Below are positions 46,239 to 54,381 of a stretch of DNA of 64,000 nt, piece by piece. The stretch is from positions 1,860,001 through 1,924,000 of the forward strand of contig NZ_JALLPK010000001.1 of NCBI RefSeq assembly GCF_023276375.1, given 5' to 3'. The notes beneath the pieces were generated by a model. That model worked only from the letters and a program-made list of their open reading frames with translations. It did no database searches and was not told the origin of the DNA. The stretch is from Halocatena marina (GTDB lineage: Archaea; Halobacteriota; Halobacteria; Halobacteriales; Haloarculaceae). Every line of letters starts with the position of its first letter. Position 1 is the first letter of the stretch. Position numbers and translations under genes: made by a program.

Positions 46239-46979
46239 ATGGTCCGACCGGCAATTCAGCTGCACACGCTTCGCACACTCGATGAACCGCTGACCCAAAC
46301 GCTCCACCGCGTCGCTGATACGATATACGAAGGAGTAGAGTTCGCTGGACTCGGCGACGAATCGCCCTCGACCATTGCTACCACGCTTGAGAGCACTGGT
46401 CTCGACCCCGTCGGTGCGCACGTTGGACTCGACGCGCTGGAGACCGACTACGAGTCGACGATCGCTGCCTACGAGGCACTTGGGTGTGAACGGATTGTCG
46501 TCCCGTCGTACGGTGCAGACGAGTTCTCCTCTGACACAATCTCCGAGGCCGCGGATCGACTCTCGGTGCTCACTGACCGCCTCGCTGACGATGGATTCGA
46601 GACCTTGTATCACAACCACGCCTACGAGTTCAGTAGATACGACGATACCATCGCTTACGACGCGCTCGTTACTCAGACAGATGACCGACTCGGACTGGAG
46701 TTCGATACCGGACTCGCGCGCTACGGCGGTGTCGATCCGAGCACGTATCTCGAACGCTACGCCGACCGTTGTTCGCTCGTTCACCTGACAGACACAATTC
46801 CTGAGAGCGATGCCACGCTTCACGTGGATCTCGGCGAGGGAGTCGTCGCCCTCGATGCATGCGTTGATGCAGCAGCCGACGCCGACTGGCTCATACACGA
46901 AAACGGACTGACGTCGAATCCATCGGCAACACTCGAATCGAGCGCAACCTGCATCGAGACGTTGCTCAACACCGTCTGA
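46239..46979 (+). CDS. Xylose isomerase-like TIM-barrel protein (sugar epimerase/isomerase family)
   Basis: A 246-residue protein of the AP-endonuclease-2/xylose-isomerase-like TIM-barrel family. Landmarks are MVRPAIQLHTLR at the start, YHNHAYEFSR (metal/substrate His), LGLEFDTGLARYGGVDPS and VHLTDT, HVDLGEG. Metal ligands of the family appear as the Glu/His/Asp set in these segments. Members isomerise, epimerise or dehydrate sugars and inosose, and some cleave oxidised glycosides. An ATG at 46212 is also possible. It is 113 bp upstream of two oxidoreductase genes on the same strand. Confidence 0.85.
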   Translation: MVRPAIQLHTLRTLDEPLTQTLHRVADTIYEGVEFAGLGDESPSTIATTLESTGLDPVGAHVGLDALETDYESTIAAYEALGCERIVVPSYGADEFSSDTISEAADRLSVLTDRLADDGFETLYHNHAYEFSRYDDTIAYDALVTQTDDRLGLEFDTGLARYGGVDPSTYLERYADRCSLVHLTDTIPESDATLHVDLGEGVVALDACVDAAADADWLIHENGLTSNPSATLESSATCIETLLNTV

Positions 46980-47092
46980 ATCATTTTCGAACTCGAACTG
47001 CGGTAGAATGATACGTAAGATAATAGATGGCGATGACGTGGGTATAGTGTTCGGAGGCAAATACTTATCAGAGAGGCAGCAAACATAGCCGT

Positions 47093-48052
47093 ATGCGACG
47101 CATCGTCATCGTAGGGCGGAAGACGGCGGTGCAAGCCCACGCGGAACGGTACGCCTGTTTCGACGACGCGACCATCACTGGCGTCGTAGAACACGATGAT
47201 GAAGTCGATATCGACGCGCCGAGCTATGATTCGCTGGCAACTGCGCTTGATGCTCACGAAGTCGATGCGGTAGATATCTGTGGACCGGGAGCTGCCTCCA
47301 CCGATGCTCTTGACACCGCACTCGCGGCAGGAATACCAGTTCGTTGCGATCCACCGTTCGCACTCGATGAGCAGAGATTCGACCGACTCGTCTCGCGGGC
47401 GTCGAATACGAGCGGATGGTTGATGGCCCACTCTCCGCACCGATTCTCTCGGCTCTATGAACGGCTCCGATCGAGCGTCGAGACGGGCGGCATCGGAGCG
47501 ATTGGTGTTGCACGGATCAAACGAACCGCACCGTTCGACGGTCCTGGGTGGAACGTCTCGTACACCGGGATCGACACCACCCACGAGAACACGCTCTGTG
47601 CGATTCTCGCCCACGATTTCGATGTTCTCGACTGGACGTTCGGCACCGTCGATCGCGTTTTCGTCCGGAAGCGTTCTGCCGGGCGATACGATCACGTACA
47701 CGCACTTCTCTCGTTTCGCAATGGAGGACGGGCAACCGTCGAGACAACGTGGGATAGCGACGTTACGCCATCTCCCCGGGTCGAAGTCGAGTACAGCGGT
47801 AACCACGGACGTGTCGATTTCAGCGAGCGTGACGCATCAACTGCCCTCCGCGGTGAGGAGTGCTCGTTGACGGTCGATCCGCTCGAAGACGACTGTCGCG
47901 GTCGGCTCCTCCGGACATTTATCGACCGGCTTCGGGGGGTTGAACGTCCACCATCGGATGTGGCACCCGAGAACGCCTCGCAGATCGCCATCGCTGCTCG
48001 CCGTTCCATCGATAAGAGCATTCCAGTTTCCCTTACGGAGGGAGAAACGTGA
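47093..48052 (+). CDS. Divergent Gfo/Idh/MocA-family oxidoreductase (Gfo1)
   Basis: A 319-residue protein with the two-domain Gfo/Idh/MocA layout, but the hallmarks are eroded. The N-terminal dinucleotide loop reads RIVIVGRKTAVQAH and lacks the GxGxxG pattern, the usual EKP triad is replaced by RCDPPF, and the catalytic-helix motif reads ENTLCAILAHDFDVLDW. HDFD and the following VDRVFVR, TVETTWD segments align with the protein at 50093. NAD binding and activity are doubtful; it may be a partner subunit. It overlaps the next gene by four bases (GTGA at 48049). Confidence 0.8.
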   Translation: MRRIVIVGRKTAVQAHAERYACFDDATITGVVEHDDEVDIDAPSYDSLATALDAHEVDAVDICGPGAASTDALDTALAAGIPVRCDPPFALDEQRFDRLVSRASNTSGWLMAHSPHRFSRLYERLRSSVETGGIGAIGVARIKRTAPFDGPGWNVSYTGIDTTHENTLCAILAHDFDVLDWTFGTVDRVFVRKRSAGRYDHVHALLSFRNGGRATVETTWDSDVTPSPRVEVEYSGNHGRVDFSERDASTALRGEECSLTVDPLEDDCRGRLLRTFIDRLRGVERPPSDVAPENASQIAIAARRSIDKSIPVSLTEGET

Positions 48053-49035
48053 CCGTTCGCATCGGTATCTGCTCAACTGCCCACGTTAACGCTGAGGTGT
48101 ACGCAGCACTCGTATCACAGCTCCCGGGAGCCGATCTCGTCGGACTCTCAGACGATAAGCCAGAACGTGCACGGCGGCAGGCGAACGCAGTCGGCGTGTC
48201 GGTGCTGTCACACCGCGAGCTACTACGTCGGGTCGACGGTGTGGTTATCTGTTCACCGACAGCCGTTCACGACGAGTTGATCACCCTCGCTCTTGACCAC
48301 GACGTCGCTATCCTCTGTGAAAAGCCGCTTGCAACTGCACTCTCGGAGGCGAAAACGATCCGTGAGCGGTGCGTACGCAGTGACCTCGTTACCGGAATGG
48401 CGATGCCGATCCGCTGTAGTCGACCGATGCGACGCCTCAAGGAACGCTACGAATCGGGGGATCTCGGCGATCTCGTCGCCGTTTCAGGGATCAATCGGGG
48501 CCGAATGCCCGGCGGCTGGTTCGTTGATCCCGATCTGGCAGGTGGAGGAGCCGTAGCCGACCACACCGATCATATTGTTGATGTGGTCCGCTGGCTCACT
48601 GGCGAAGAAATCCGTGAAGTGTACGCCGAAACGGCCACCCAGTTTTACGATATCCCGGTCGAGGACGTGAACCTGCTGTCGATGGAACTGACCGGTGGCG
48701 CATCCTTCCTCCTCGACGGCTCGTGGAGCACTCCACAAGCAAATCCGTTTTGGGGAGACGCAGCGGTCGAACTCATCGGAACGGAAAAGACGCTATCAGC
48801 TGATTGCTTCGGCCATCAGTTCAGACATACTCGAGACACGGGACACGGTAAGCCCGTTGAATCTGTTTACTGGGGTGCTGACCCGAACAACGCGCTGTTG
48901 CGCGACTTTGTCGAGTCGATACTGACCGGCCGCGAGCCAGTGACACCAGTCGAAGATGCCGTCCGAACCGTCGCCGTGATAGCAGCTGCGTACGAATCAG
49001 TCGAACGAGGCGAACCCGTCGAAGTTACGTACTGA
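48049..49035 (+). CDS. Gfo/Idh/MocA-family oxidoreductase (Gfo2)
   Basis: A 328-residue NAD(P)-dependent sugar oxidoreductase of usual length. The N-terminal part starts VRIGICSTAHVNAEVYA, the EKP motif is in VAILCEKPLATA, and the substrate motif GGWFVDPDLAGGGAVADHTDH/IVDVVRWLTG holds the catalytic His/Asp. GTG start, overlapping the previous gene as GTGA. It is closely similar to the convergent gene at 49089, including 43 identical bases (48652-48694 against 49445-49487 on the other strand). It would oxidise or reduce a hydroxyl of a sugar or cyclitol. Confidence 0.9.
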   Translation: MTVRIGICSTAHVNAEVYAALVSQLPGADLVGLSDDKPERARRQANAVGVSVLSHRELLRRVDGVVICSPTAVHDELITLALDHDVAILCEKPLATALSEAKTIRERCVRSDLVTGMAMPIRCSRPMRRLKERYESGDLGDLVAVSGINRGRMPGGWFVDPDLAGGGAVADHTDHIVDVVRWLTGEEIREVYAETATQFYDIPVEDVNLLSMELTGGASFLLDGSWSTPQANPFWGDAAVELIGTEKTLSADCFGHQFRHTRDTGHGKPVESVYWGADPNNALLRDFVESILTGREPVTPVEDAVRTVAVIAAAYESVERGEPVEVTY

Positions 49036-49069
49036 CCGCCGATTCGGCTGCCGTCGTGTCCACTCTGTC

Positions 49070-49076
49070 TTTTTTT
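49070..49076 (+). terminator. Poly-T terminator after Gfo2
   Basis: A run of seven T on the plus strand begins 34 bases after the Gfo2 stop codon; T-runs without a strong stem are the usual archaeal terminator. Confidence 0.45.
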
Positions 49077-49088
49077 GAGGAATCAGCC

Positions 49089-50096
49089 TCAGCTCGTCCG
49101 AGCGGTCGTTCCGTCCAGTTCGACTGGCTCGCCCCGTTTCGCGGATTCGAAGGCCGCTTCGACCACGGCAATGTCGTTGACGGCGTCGGATCCCGTCTTC
49201 AGCGGCTGGCGATTTTGTACAACGGCTTCGATGAAATCCTCGATAAGACCTTCATCCGGGTTCGACCCCCAGTACAGCGACCGGATGCCCGGTTCGTTGG
49301 TATCTCGCGTCTGCTTTATTTTCTGGTCGAAGCAGTCGATGGAGATCACACCCTCGGTACCAACGAGGCGGAGCGTCGCATCGCCCCAAAAGTCCCACTC
49401 CTCAGGCCTGCTCCACGAGCCATCGAGAACGAACTCCGTTCCGTCGGTCAGTTCCATCGACAGCAGGTTCACGTCCTCGACCGGGATGTCGTGGAATCGT
49501 GTATCAGTTTCGGCGTACACCTCGCGGATTTCTTCGCCAGTGAGCCAGCGAACCACGTCGACAATGTGTACCGAATGATCCGTGACTGCACCACCGCCCG
49601 CGAGGTCGGGGTCGACAAACCAGCCACCGGGCATCTTCCCACGGTTCGTCCCGCTGAGGAAGTGGAGTTCGCCGAGCGCACCATTCTCTACCGCTGTCCT
49701 TGCGTTCCGGACCGGTTGGGTGAACCGAAGGGGCATCGCCACACCGAGGTGGATATCTGCTTTACTGGCACTGTCAACCATTTTCTGTGCCTGAGCGACG
49801 GTCGGAGCCAGCGGCTTCTCACAGAGGACATCGACACCAGCGGCCGCTGCACGATCGACCCACGCGGCGTGAGCAGCGTTCTCCGAACAGACGATGACTG
49901 CATCAACCGCGGCGAGGAGTTCGTCCGGCGCACGAAAGTCGACGCCGTATTCGTCAGCTTTCGCGCGGGCGTCGTCGATCCGGTCGCCGGTCTCCGTGAC
50001 GCCGACAAACTCGACAGCAGTGAGCTCAGTTAGGCAGGCGGCATACGAGTTCGCGTGGAGATGCGCGGTCGAACAAATACCGATGCGGACCGTCAC
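49089..50096 (-). CDS. Gfo/Idh/MocA-family oxidoreductase (Gfo3), paralogue of Gfo2
   Basis: A 335-residue NAD(P)-dependent oxidoreductase with GTG start (50096). Cofactor domain start VRIGICSTAHLHANSYAA, EKP motif in VDVLCEKPLAPT, substrate motif PGGWFVDPDLAGGGAVTDH and HIVDVVRWLTGEEIREV. It is the mirror paralogue of Gfo2: both begin TVRIGICSTAH, share the central 70-residue block almost exactly, and lie tail to tail with 53 bp between their stop codons. It overlaps the Gfo4 stop codon by GTGA (50093-50096), just as Gfo2 does with Gfo1. Substrate unknown. Confidence 0.9.
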   Translation of the reverse strand: MTVRIGICSTAHLHANSYAACLTELTAVEFVGVTETGDRIDDARAKADEYGVDFRAPDELLAAVDAVIVCSENAAHAAWVDRAAAAGVDVLCEKPLAPTVAQAQKMVDSASKADIHLGVAMPLRFTQPVRNARTAVENGALGELHFLSGTNRGKMPGGWFVDPDLAGGGAVTDHSVHIVDVVRWLTGEEIREVYAETDTRFHDIPVEDVNLLSMELTDGTEFVLDGSWSRPEEWDFWGDATLRLVGTEGVISIDCFDQKIKQTRDTNEPGIRSLYWGSNPDEGLIEDFIEAVVQNRQPLKTGSDAVNDIAVVEAAFESAKRGEPVELDGTTARTS

Positions 50097-51091
50097 GCGC
50101 CCACCTCCGTCGGAGAGACGGGCTCTCCGCGCTCGCTGGACTCGATGGCCGCGAGCGCGATTCTGACTGCCTGACGGGCATCGTCGGGCGTAATATCGGG
50201 GTCATGTCCGGTCTCCGCACACTCGATGAAGTGTTCGAGCTCCGTCGTGTAGGGGCTTTTCACGAGCGGGCTGGTGGGAGCGTTCGTTCCTTCAGCACCA
50301 CCAGAGACGCGGACAGCAGATTCGTCTCGTGAATCGAACTCCAGCATTCCTTCGTCGCCAGCGAATTCGTAACTGGTCGTGAACGGCGTCCCCTCCGGGT
50401 ATCCCCACGACGCCTCGACGTGACCGACGGTTCCGTCTGCAAACCGCAGTACGACCGAGGAGTGCTGGTTGAGGTGACCATCGTCCCACTCAGCCGTGCG
50501 GGCGAATACGTGGTCAACCTCGCCAACGAGCCAGCGGAGATAATCGAAATCGTGAATTGCCATGTCGAGCAGCACGCCTCCGCTCTGTTCTTTGTCACTG
50601 AACCATGAATTGCTGGCATATCGCGGCGGAGCGGAGAACCGTTCGGTGCGAACTGTTCCGAGGGAGCCAATCTCACCAGCATTGATTCGTCGCCTCGCCT
50701 CGACGTATTCGGGGAAATATCGCACCACGTGACCGGTCATGAAGGTGATTCCGGCGTCGTTCACCGCATCGACGATGGCGTCGGTTCCCTCGGCAGTCCG
50801 TGAGAGTGGTTTCTCACAAAACGCGTCAAGACCACGTTCTGCGGCCGCTACGACGAGCGGTCGGTGTGTCGGTGTCGGCGTACAGATATCGACGGCCGTC
50901 ACGTCGGCCTCGTCCATCATTGTCTTTGCATCGTCATAGAGATCGGCATGCGGTGCATGCGCTTTGGCAAACGACGATCGGTCGTCCCCGAACGACGCGA
51001 CCGCCACCACCTCGGCGTCAGCGATCTGCTGGTAGCTGGTAGCATGCGTCGTGGCCATGAAGCCACTCCCCACTAATCCAATTCGTTGCAT
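50093..51091 (-). CDS. Gfo/Idh/MocA-family oxidoreductase (Gfo4, inositol 2-dehydrogenase-like)
   Basis: A 332-residue enzyme with intact hallmarks: dinucleotide motif GLVGSGFMATTHA, EKP in FCEKPLSRT, and the catalytic motif SGGVLLDMAIHDFDYLRWLVGEV with Asp and His. Among the six homologues here it is the most canonical and resembles inositol 2-dehydrogenases and related sugar dehydrogenases. ATG at 51091 chosen (MQRIGLVG); one three codons earlier is in frame. It is the upstream gene of the pair Gfo4-Gfo3. A TATA-like tattaaac lies around 51116-51123. Confidence 0.9.
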   Translation of the reverse strand: MQRIGLVGSGFMATTHATSYQQIADAEVVAVASFGDDRSSFAKAHAPHADLYDDAKTMMDEADVTAVDICTPTPTHRPLVVAAAERGLDAFCEKPLSRTAEGTDAIVDAVNDAGITFMTGHVVRYFPEYVEARRRINAGEIGSLGTVRTERFSAPPRYASNSWFSDKEQSGGVLLDMAIHDFDYLRWLVGEVDHVFARTAEWDDGHLNQHSSVVLRFADGTVGHVEASWGYPEGTPFTTSYEFAGDEGMLEFDSRDESAVRVSGGAEGTNAPTSPLVKSPYTTELEHFIECAETGHDPDITPDDARQAVRIALAAIESSERGEPVSPTEVGA

Positions 51092-51146
51092 CACCACCAC
51101 GTTGTGGAACTGGTACTATTAAACCTTCTGCAGTGATGGGTCGTTC

Positions 51147-52424
51147 TTAAATATTCGACCACGTGGTGCGAGTGGTTCCAGCAGCGACGCCAACACCAGC
51201 AAAGCGGTCGCTTTCGTCGAACACCGAGAGGATAACCGACGGATCTTCGAGTAAACGGTGACGGAGGTGACTCCCGCGAGCGCGCCCGCCACCGGTCCGA
51301 GTGATATCGAGTACTTCGAGGAACTCCCACTCGCGCAGGAGATCGTGGACACGACGCTTCGAGAGCGCTTCCAAGCCAGTGTCAGCGCAGACATCTTCGT
51401 AGGCAGCGTACACGTCGGGCGTTTTGAACGTCCGCGTCTTCTCGACAAGTGCTAACGAGACGACCGCAAGTAGCGTCGCTTTCTGCTGTATCGTCGCGCC
51501 CGCAAATAGCGCCCGGAACCGATCTCGTTCGGCAAGCGTGGTTGCGTCTCGAACGTGCTCAACGGTAAGCGCATCCGATCCGTCACTCGAAGCGAGTTCC
51601 CCAGCGTGTCGCAGCAGATTGATCGCCTTTCGTGCGTCGCCGTGTTCCTCTGCTGCGAGTGATGCACACTCAGACACCACGTCCTCAGAGAGCACATCAG
51701 CACCGAATGCAGCCGTGCGGTTGTTGAGGATCGCGTGAAGATCCTCACGGTTATACGGCGTAAAGACGATTTCACGCTCTTGAAGGCTGCTCTTGACGCG
51801 TTCTCGAAGCTGACTCCTGTATTTGATCTTGTTGCTAATACCGACGAGACCGACAGAACAGCGATCAATTTTCCCAGCCTCCGTTGCGCGTGATAATTGC
51901 AATAGGATGTCGTCGTCTTCGAGACAGTCGACCTCATCCAAGACGGTGAGCACAACGTCGAACCGTGTATCGAGAACGTCCCAGAGTTGTTCGTAATACT
52001 GAGAACGCCCGACACCAGTTTCAGGCACGACGAGTCCGGTTTTCTCAGAATCATTCAATCTCCGGACCATCGCTCTGATTGCGCGTGTTTCCGTGTTCTC
52101 TTGTGAACAGTCGACAACCACACGACCAACCGAGACGCCGTTTTCGGACGCGGTATCGACGATTTGGTTCGTCGCGTATCCTGCACAGAGCGATTTTCCG
52201 GATCCTGTTTTCCCGTACAGAAAGACGTTACTCGGCGTCTCTCCTGTCACAGCGGGATTCAGCGCGCTGGCGAGACGGCGAATTTCCTCATTACGGGCGG
52301 CGATGTGCTCTGGCTCTGGAACGTGACCGACATCAAGCAAGAGCTTTTCTGAAAAGATGCTGTCCCGTGCGCTGAACACGTCGTCAAGGGCGTTTGCGTT
52401 TTCCCGTCCGTCGTCCCGTGTCAT
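51147..52424 (-). CDS. orc1/cdc6: Orc1/Cdc6-type replication initiator
   Basis: A 425-residue AAA+ protein. Walker A GKTGSGKS at residues 71-78, Walker B/DE motif VVLTVLDEVDCL near 157-167, sensor 1 LVGISNK, sensor 2 GDARKAINLLRHAGE and a C-terminal winged helix (about 310-400, YAAYEDVCADTGLEALSKRRVHDLL) that contacts origin DNA. It initiates replication at a nearby origin or acts as an accessory paralogue. A TATA box at 52450-52456 gives a leaderless mRNA. An ORB-like element lies about 110 bp upstream. It splits the sugar island, whose genes continue on both sides. Confidence 0.93.
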   Translation of the reverse strand: MTRDDGRENANALDDVFSARDSIFSEKLLLDVGHVPEPEHIAARNEEIRRLASALNPAVTGETPSNVFLYGKTGSGKSLCAGYATNQIVDTASENGVSVGRVVVDCSQENTETRAIRAMVRRLNDSEKTGLVVPETGVGRSQYYEQLWDVLDTRFDVVLTVLDEVDCLEDDDILLQLSRATEAGKIDRCSVGLVGISNKIKYRSQLRERVKSSLQEREIVFTPYNREDLHAILNNRTAAFGADVLSEDVVSECASLAAEEHGDARKAINLLRHAGELASSDGSDALTVEHVRDATTLAERDRFRALFAGATIQQKATLLAVVSLALVEKTRTFKTPDVYAAYEDVCADTGLEALSKRRVHDLLREWEFLEVLDITRTGGGRARGSHLRHRLLEDPSVILSVFDESDRFAGVGVAAGTTRTTWSNI

Positions 52425-52449
52425 TCGATGACACTATAGCGACGATCCT

Positions 52450-52456
52450 GATAAAC
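52450..52456 (-). promoter_or_regulatory. TATA box of orc1/cdc6
   Basis: The minus strand reads GTTTATC, centred about 29 nt upstream of the ATG at 52424. Confidence 0.45.
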
Positions 52457-52529
52457 TCGTCGGGCGGCCCACCGAACCGAATTGGTCCGTCACACGGGTC
52501 GGTAAGTATTCTAATGCACCGCTCTCCAC

Positions 52530-52553
52530 TCCCCCTCCCCTCGTTTCACCTGT
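52530..52553 (-). other. ORB-like origin element (candidate)
   Basis: The minus strand reads ACAGGTGAAACGAGGGGAG followed by more G residues. A GAAAC core followed by a G-string is the shape of archaeal origin recognition boxes bound by Orc1/Cdc6. It lies upstream of the orc1/cdc6 gene. Only one good copy is seen, while true origins usually have several around an AT-rich unwinding element, so this may be an orphan or a remnant. Confidence 0.45.
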
Positions 52554-52558
52554 ATCTC

Positions 52559-52580
52559 GTTACAAGCCTACGTCTGTAAC
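52559..52580. repeat. 22-bp intergenic dyad, copy 4
   Basis: Arms GTTACA and TGTAAC around AGCCTACGTC. It begins 6 bp beyond the ORB-like element. Confidence 0.65.
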
Positions 52581-52670
52581 GATGGGAGACGCTGTTGAAC
52601 GGACACGTATCAAAAGCTGTTCGATGTGTGGTGATCACAGACGGTAGAATCAGGACGTACTGAAAAATCG

Positions 52671-53372
52671 TCAGTCGAGATACGCGGTCGTGTGTTTGTG
52701 CAGTGGGACGAATCCTTCAGCGAACTCCACACCGCGTGTCCGACCGAGCGTCCGGGCTTGGGCACGAACACCTTCGATGAGATCGTCGAACTCCGCATCG
52801 ATGCCGCCGTGTTCTTGGAGCCACTCGACTTGCGATTCGTGGTCACGGATTGCATCCTCCTTTTTCGACTGGTACTCACTAATGTCGACGTACACGTCGG
52901 GATCGAACGAGGAAGTCGGCTTGCCGACGTAGTAGATGTTCTGTGGTTCCCACGGTTCGTTCACTGTCTCCACCAGCGGAAGCGAAGACATGTAGTACGC
53001 GTCAGTCACCAACCGCGACGTGGTTCGGTGGTCAGGATGCATGTCGTCCCGAAAATGCGTGAGAACGATGTCTGGTCGGTGTTCACGGAGCGTATCGACG
53101 ATCTGGAGTCGGTTTTCCAACGAATACGTTATGCGACCATCCTCGTAATCGAGAAATGCTGTCTCGACGCCGAGTGTTTCAGCGGCGGTGTTGGCTTCTT
53201 GTTCTCGTGTGGCGGCGATCTCTGCCTCAGTGGTGTCTGATCCACCCCCGTACTCGCCGCGAGTCATGTAGACGACTGTCACCTTATCGCCACGGTCGGC
53301 ATGCTTTGCGAGCGTGCCGCCACAGAAGATTTCAGCGTCGTCTGGATGCGCGACTATGGCTGCGAGATGCAT
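52671..53372 (-). CDS. PIG-L/LmbE-family zinc deacetylase
   Basis: A 233-residue protein. The zinc site is seen at the start (VAHPDDAEIFCGG: His9, Asp11/Asp12) and in HPDHRTTSRL. Members remove acetyl groups from N-acetylglucosaminyl compounds (GlcNAc-PI, mycothiol precursors, chitin oligomers). Its place in an island of sugar oxidoreductases suggests an acetylated amino-sugar substrate. The ATG at 53372 is preceded by a TATA box at 53393-53401. It is read in the same direction as the TIM-barrel gene at 53473, whose stop codon lies 100 bp upstream. Confidence 0.9.
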   Translation of the reverse strand: MHLAAIVAHPDDAEIFCGGTLAKHADRGDKVTVVYMTRGEYGGGSDTTEAEIAATREQEANTAAETLGVETAFLDYEDGRITYSLENRLQIVDTLREHRPDIVLTHFRDDMHPDHRTTSRLVTDAYYMSSLPLVETVNEPWEPQNIYYVGKPTSSFDPDVYVDISEYQSKKEDAIRDHESQVEWLQEHGGIDAEFDDLIEGVRAQARTLGRTRGVEFAEGFVPLHKHTTAYLD

Positions 53373-53392
53373 ATATGTGTGTCATCCGAGGT

Positions 53393-53401
53393 GATATTAA
53401 G
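53393..53401 (-). promoter_or_regulatory. TATA box of the PIG-L deacetylase gene
   Basis: The minus strand reads CTTAATATC, centred about 25 nt upstream of the ATG at 53372. Confidence 0.45.
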
Positions 53402-53472
53402 CGTTGTGCTGTCGTACCCAGTGGCATCACAGTGGTGGCGTCTCACTCGAATCCAAAGCAGAACGTGCAGTC

Positions 53473-54297
53473 TCAGCGATCGGTGTACTCGGTCGCCGAG
53501 AAGAGGTGCACAAGATCGCCGAGTAAGCGGGGTGGCAGCCGTTCGGGAGCCGTCCGGTACGGCGGCACCTCGGCCGTCACCCACCCATCGTAGCCGATCT
53601 CGTCCAGCGTGTCAACAACCGCAGTCCAGTCGATGTCTCCCTCCAACGGATACGTAAAGCCGTCTATTGTGTCGATATCCGTCCGGTAATCTTTCACGTG
53701 AACGCGCTCGATGCGCTCTCCGAGGAGGCGAATCCACTGCTCGGGATGGCCGAACCGTCTGACGTTTCCCACATCGAAGTACGCGCCAACTGGTCCAGCA
53801 TCTCCCGCTCTGTCGATGAATTCGGCGAACTCAAGCGGTGAGAGCAGAAAGTCGTTCCAGACGTTCTCGATACAGATGGTCACTCCGTACTCGTCACCCG
53901 TTCGAGCCAACGTCTGAACCGCACTGAGCGCGCGGTCGTAGGCCTCGTCATATGACGTCTCCTGGTCGACGACGGCCGGAACGATGAGCACTGCACCGGC
54001 ACCGAGCGCATCCGCGACTTCGATCATTCGTTCTGCTGCTTCGATGCCAGCCGAGCGCGTCTCCTTGTCCGCGCTCGACAGCTGACGGTCCCAGTGGAGT
54101 GTCGTCGAAACCGCTGGAACCGAGAGATCGAGGTCGTTGGTTTGCTGAGAGAACGCATCGACCGCCTCGTCGTCCCACAGTGGTCCGTCGGCGGTCAGAT
54201 TCGGTTCAATGCCGTCGTAGCCAACGTCTGCGAGGAGCGTTGCATTCTCCGCAAGTTCAGCTCTCGGAAAGCCCATCTGATTCAGTGCAAACTTCAT
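53473..54297 (-). CDS. Sugar phosphate isomerase/epimerase family TIM-barrel protein
   Basis: A 274-residue xylose-isomerase-like TIM barrel. Landmarks are MKFALNQMGFPRAE, GYDGIEPNL, a Glu in GVTICIENVWNDFLLSP, VGAYFDVGNVRRFGHPEQW, HVKDYR and GWVTAEVPPY; the Glu, Asp, His and second Glu in these are the usual divalent metal ligands. Members isomerise or epimerise sugars, dehydrate inosose or cleave 3-keto-glycosides. It is divergent from the Gfo5 gene (84 bp between starts), so a shared control region with the ABC transporter unit is likely. Confidence 0.87.
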   Translation of the reverse strand: MKFALNQMGFPRAELAENATLLADVGYDGIEPNLTADGPLWDDEAVDAFSQQTNDLDLSVPAVSTTLHWDRQLSSADKETRSAGIEAAERMIEVADALGAGAVLIVPAVVDQETSYDEAYDRALSAVQTLARTGDEYGVTICIENVWNDFLLSPLEFAEFIDRAGDAGPVGAYFDVGNVRRFGHPEQWIRLLGERIERVHVKDYRTDIDTIDGFTYPLEGDIDWTAVVDTLDEIGYDGWVTAEVPPYRTAPERLPPRLLGDLVHLFSATEYTDR

Positions 54298-54381
54298 GCG
54301 CTCATCACTCCCGTCTCAACCGAGTTATAGATATGGCCGTTCTCCAGATAGCTTTAACACCTTCGGCGAGAGAGCGAGTGC

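Noticed and set aside
46149-47806. Two long minus-strand ORFs
   Set aside because: Antisense to the TIM-barrel and Gfo1 genes and without recognisable motifs.
49056-50033. Plus-strand ORF of 325 codons
   Set aside because: Antisense to Gfo3, whose motifs and paralogy are clear.
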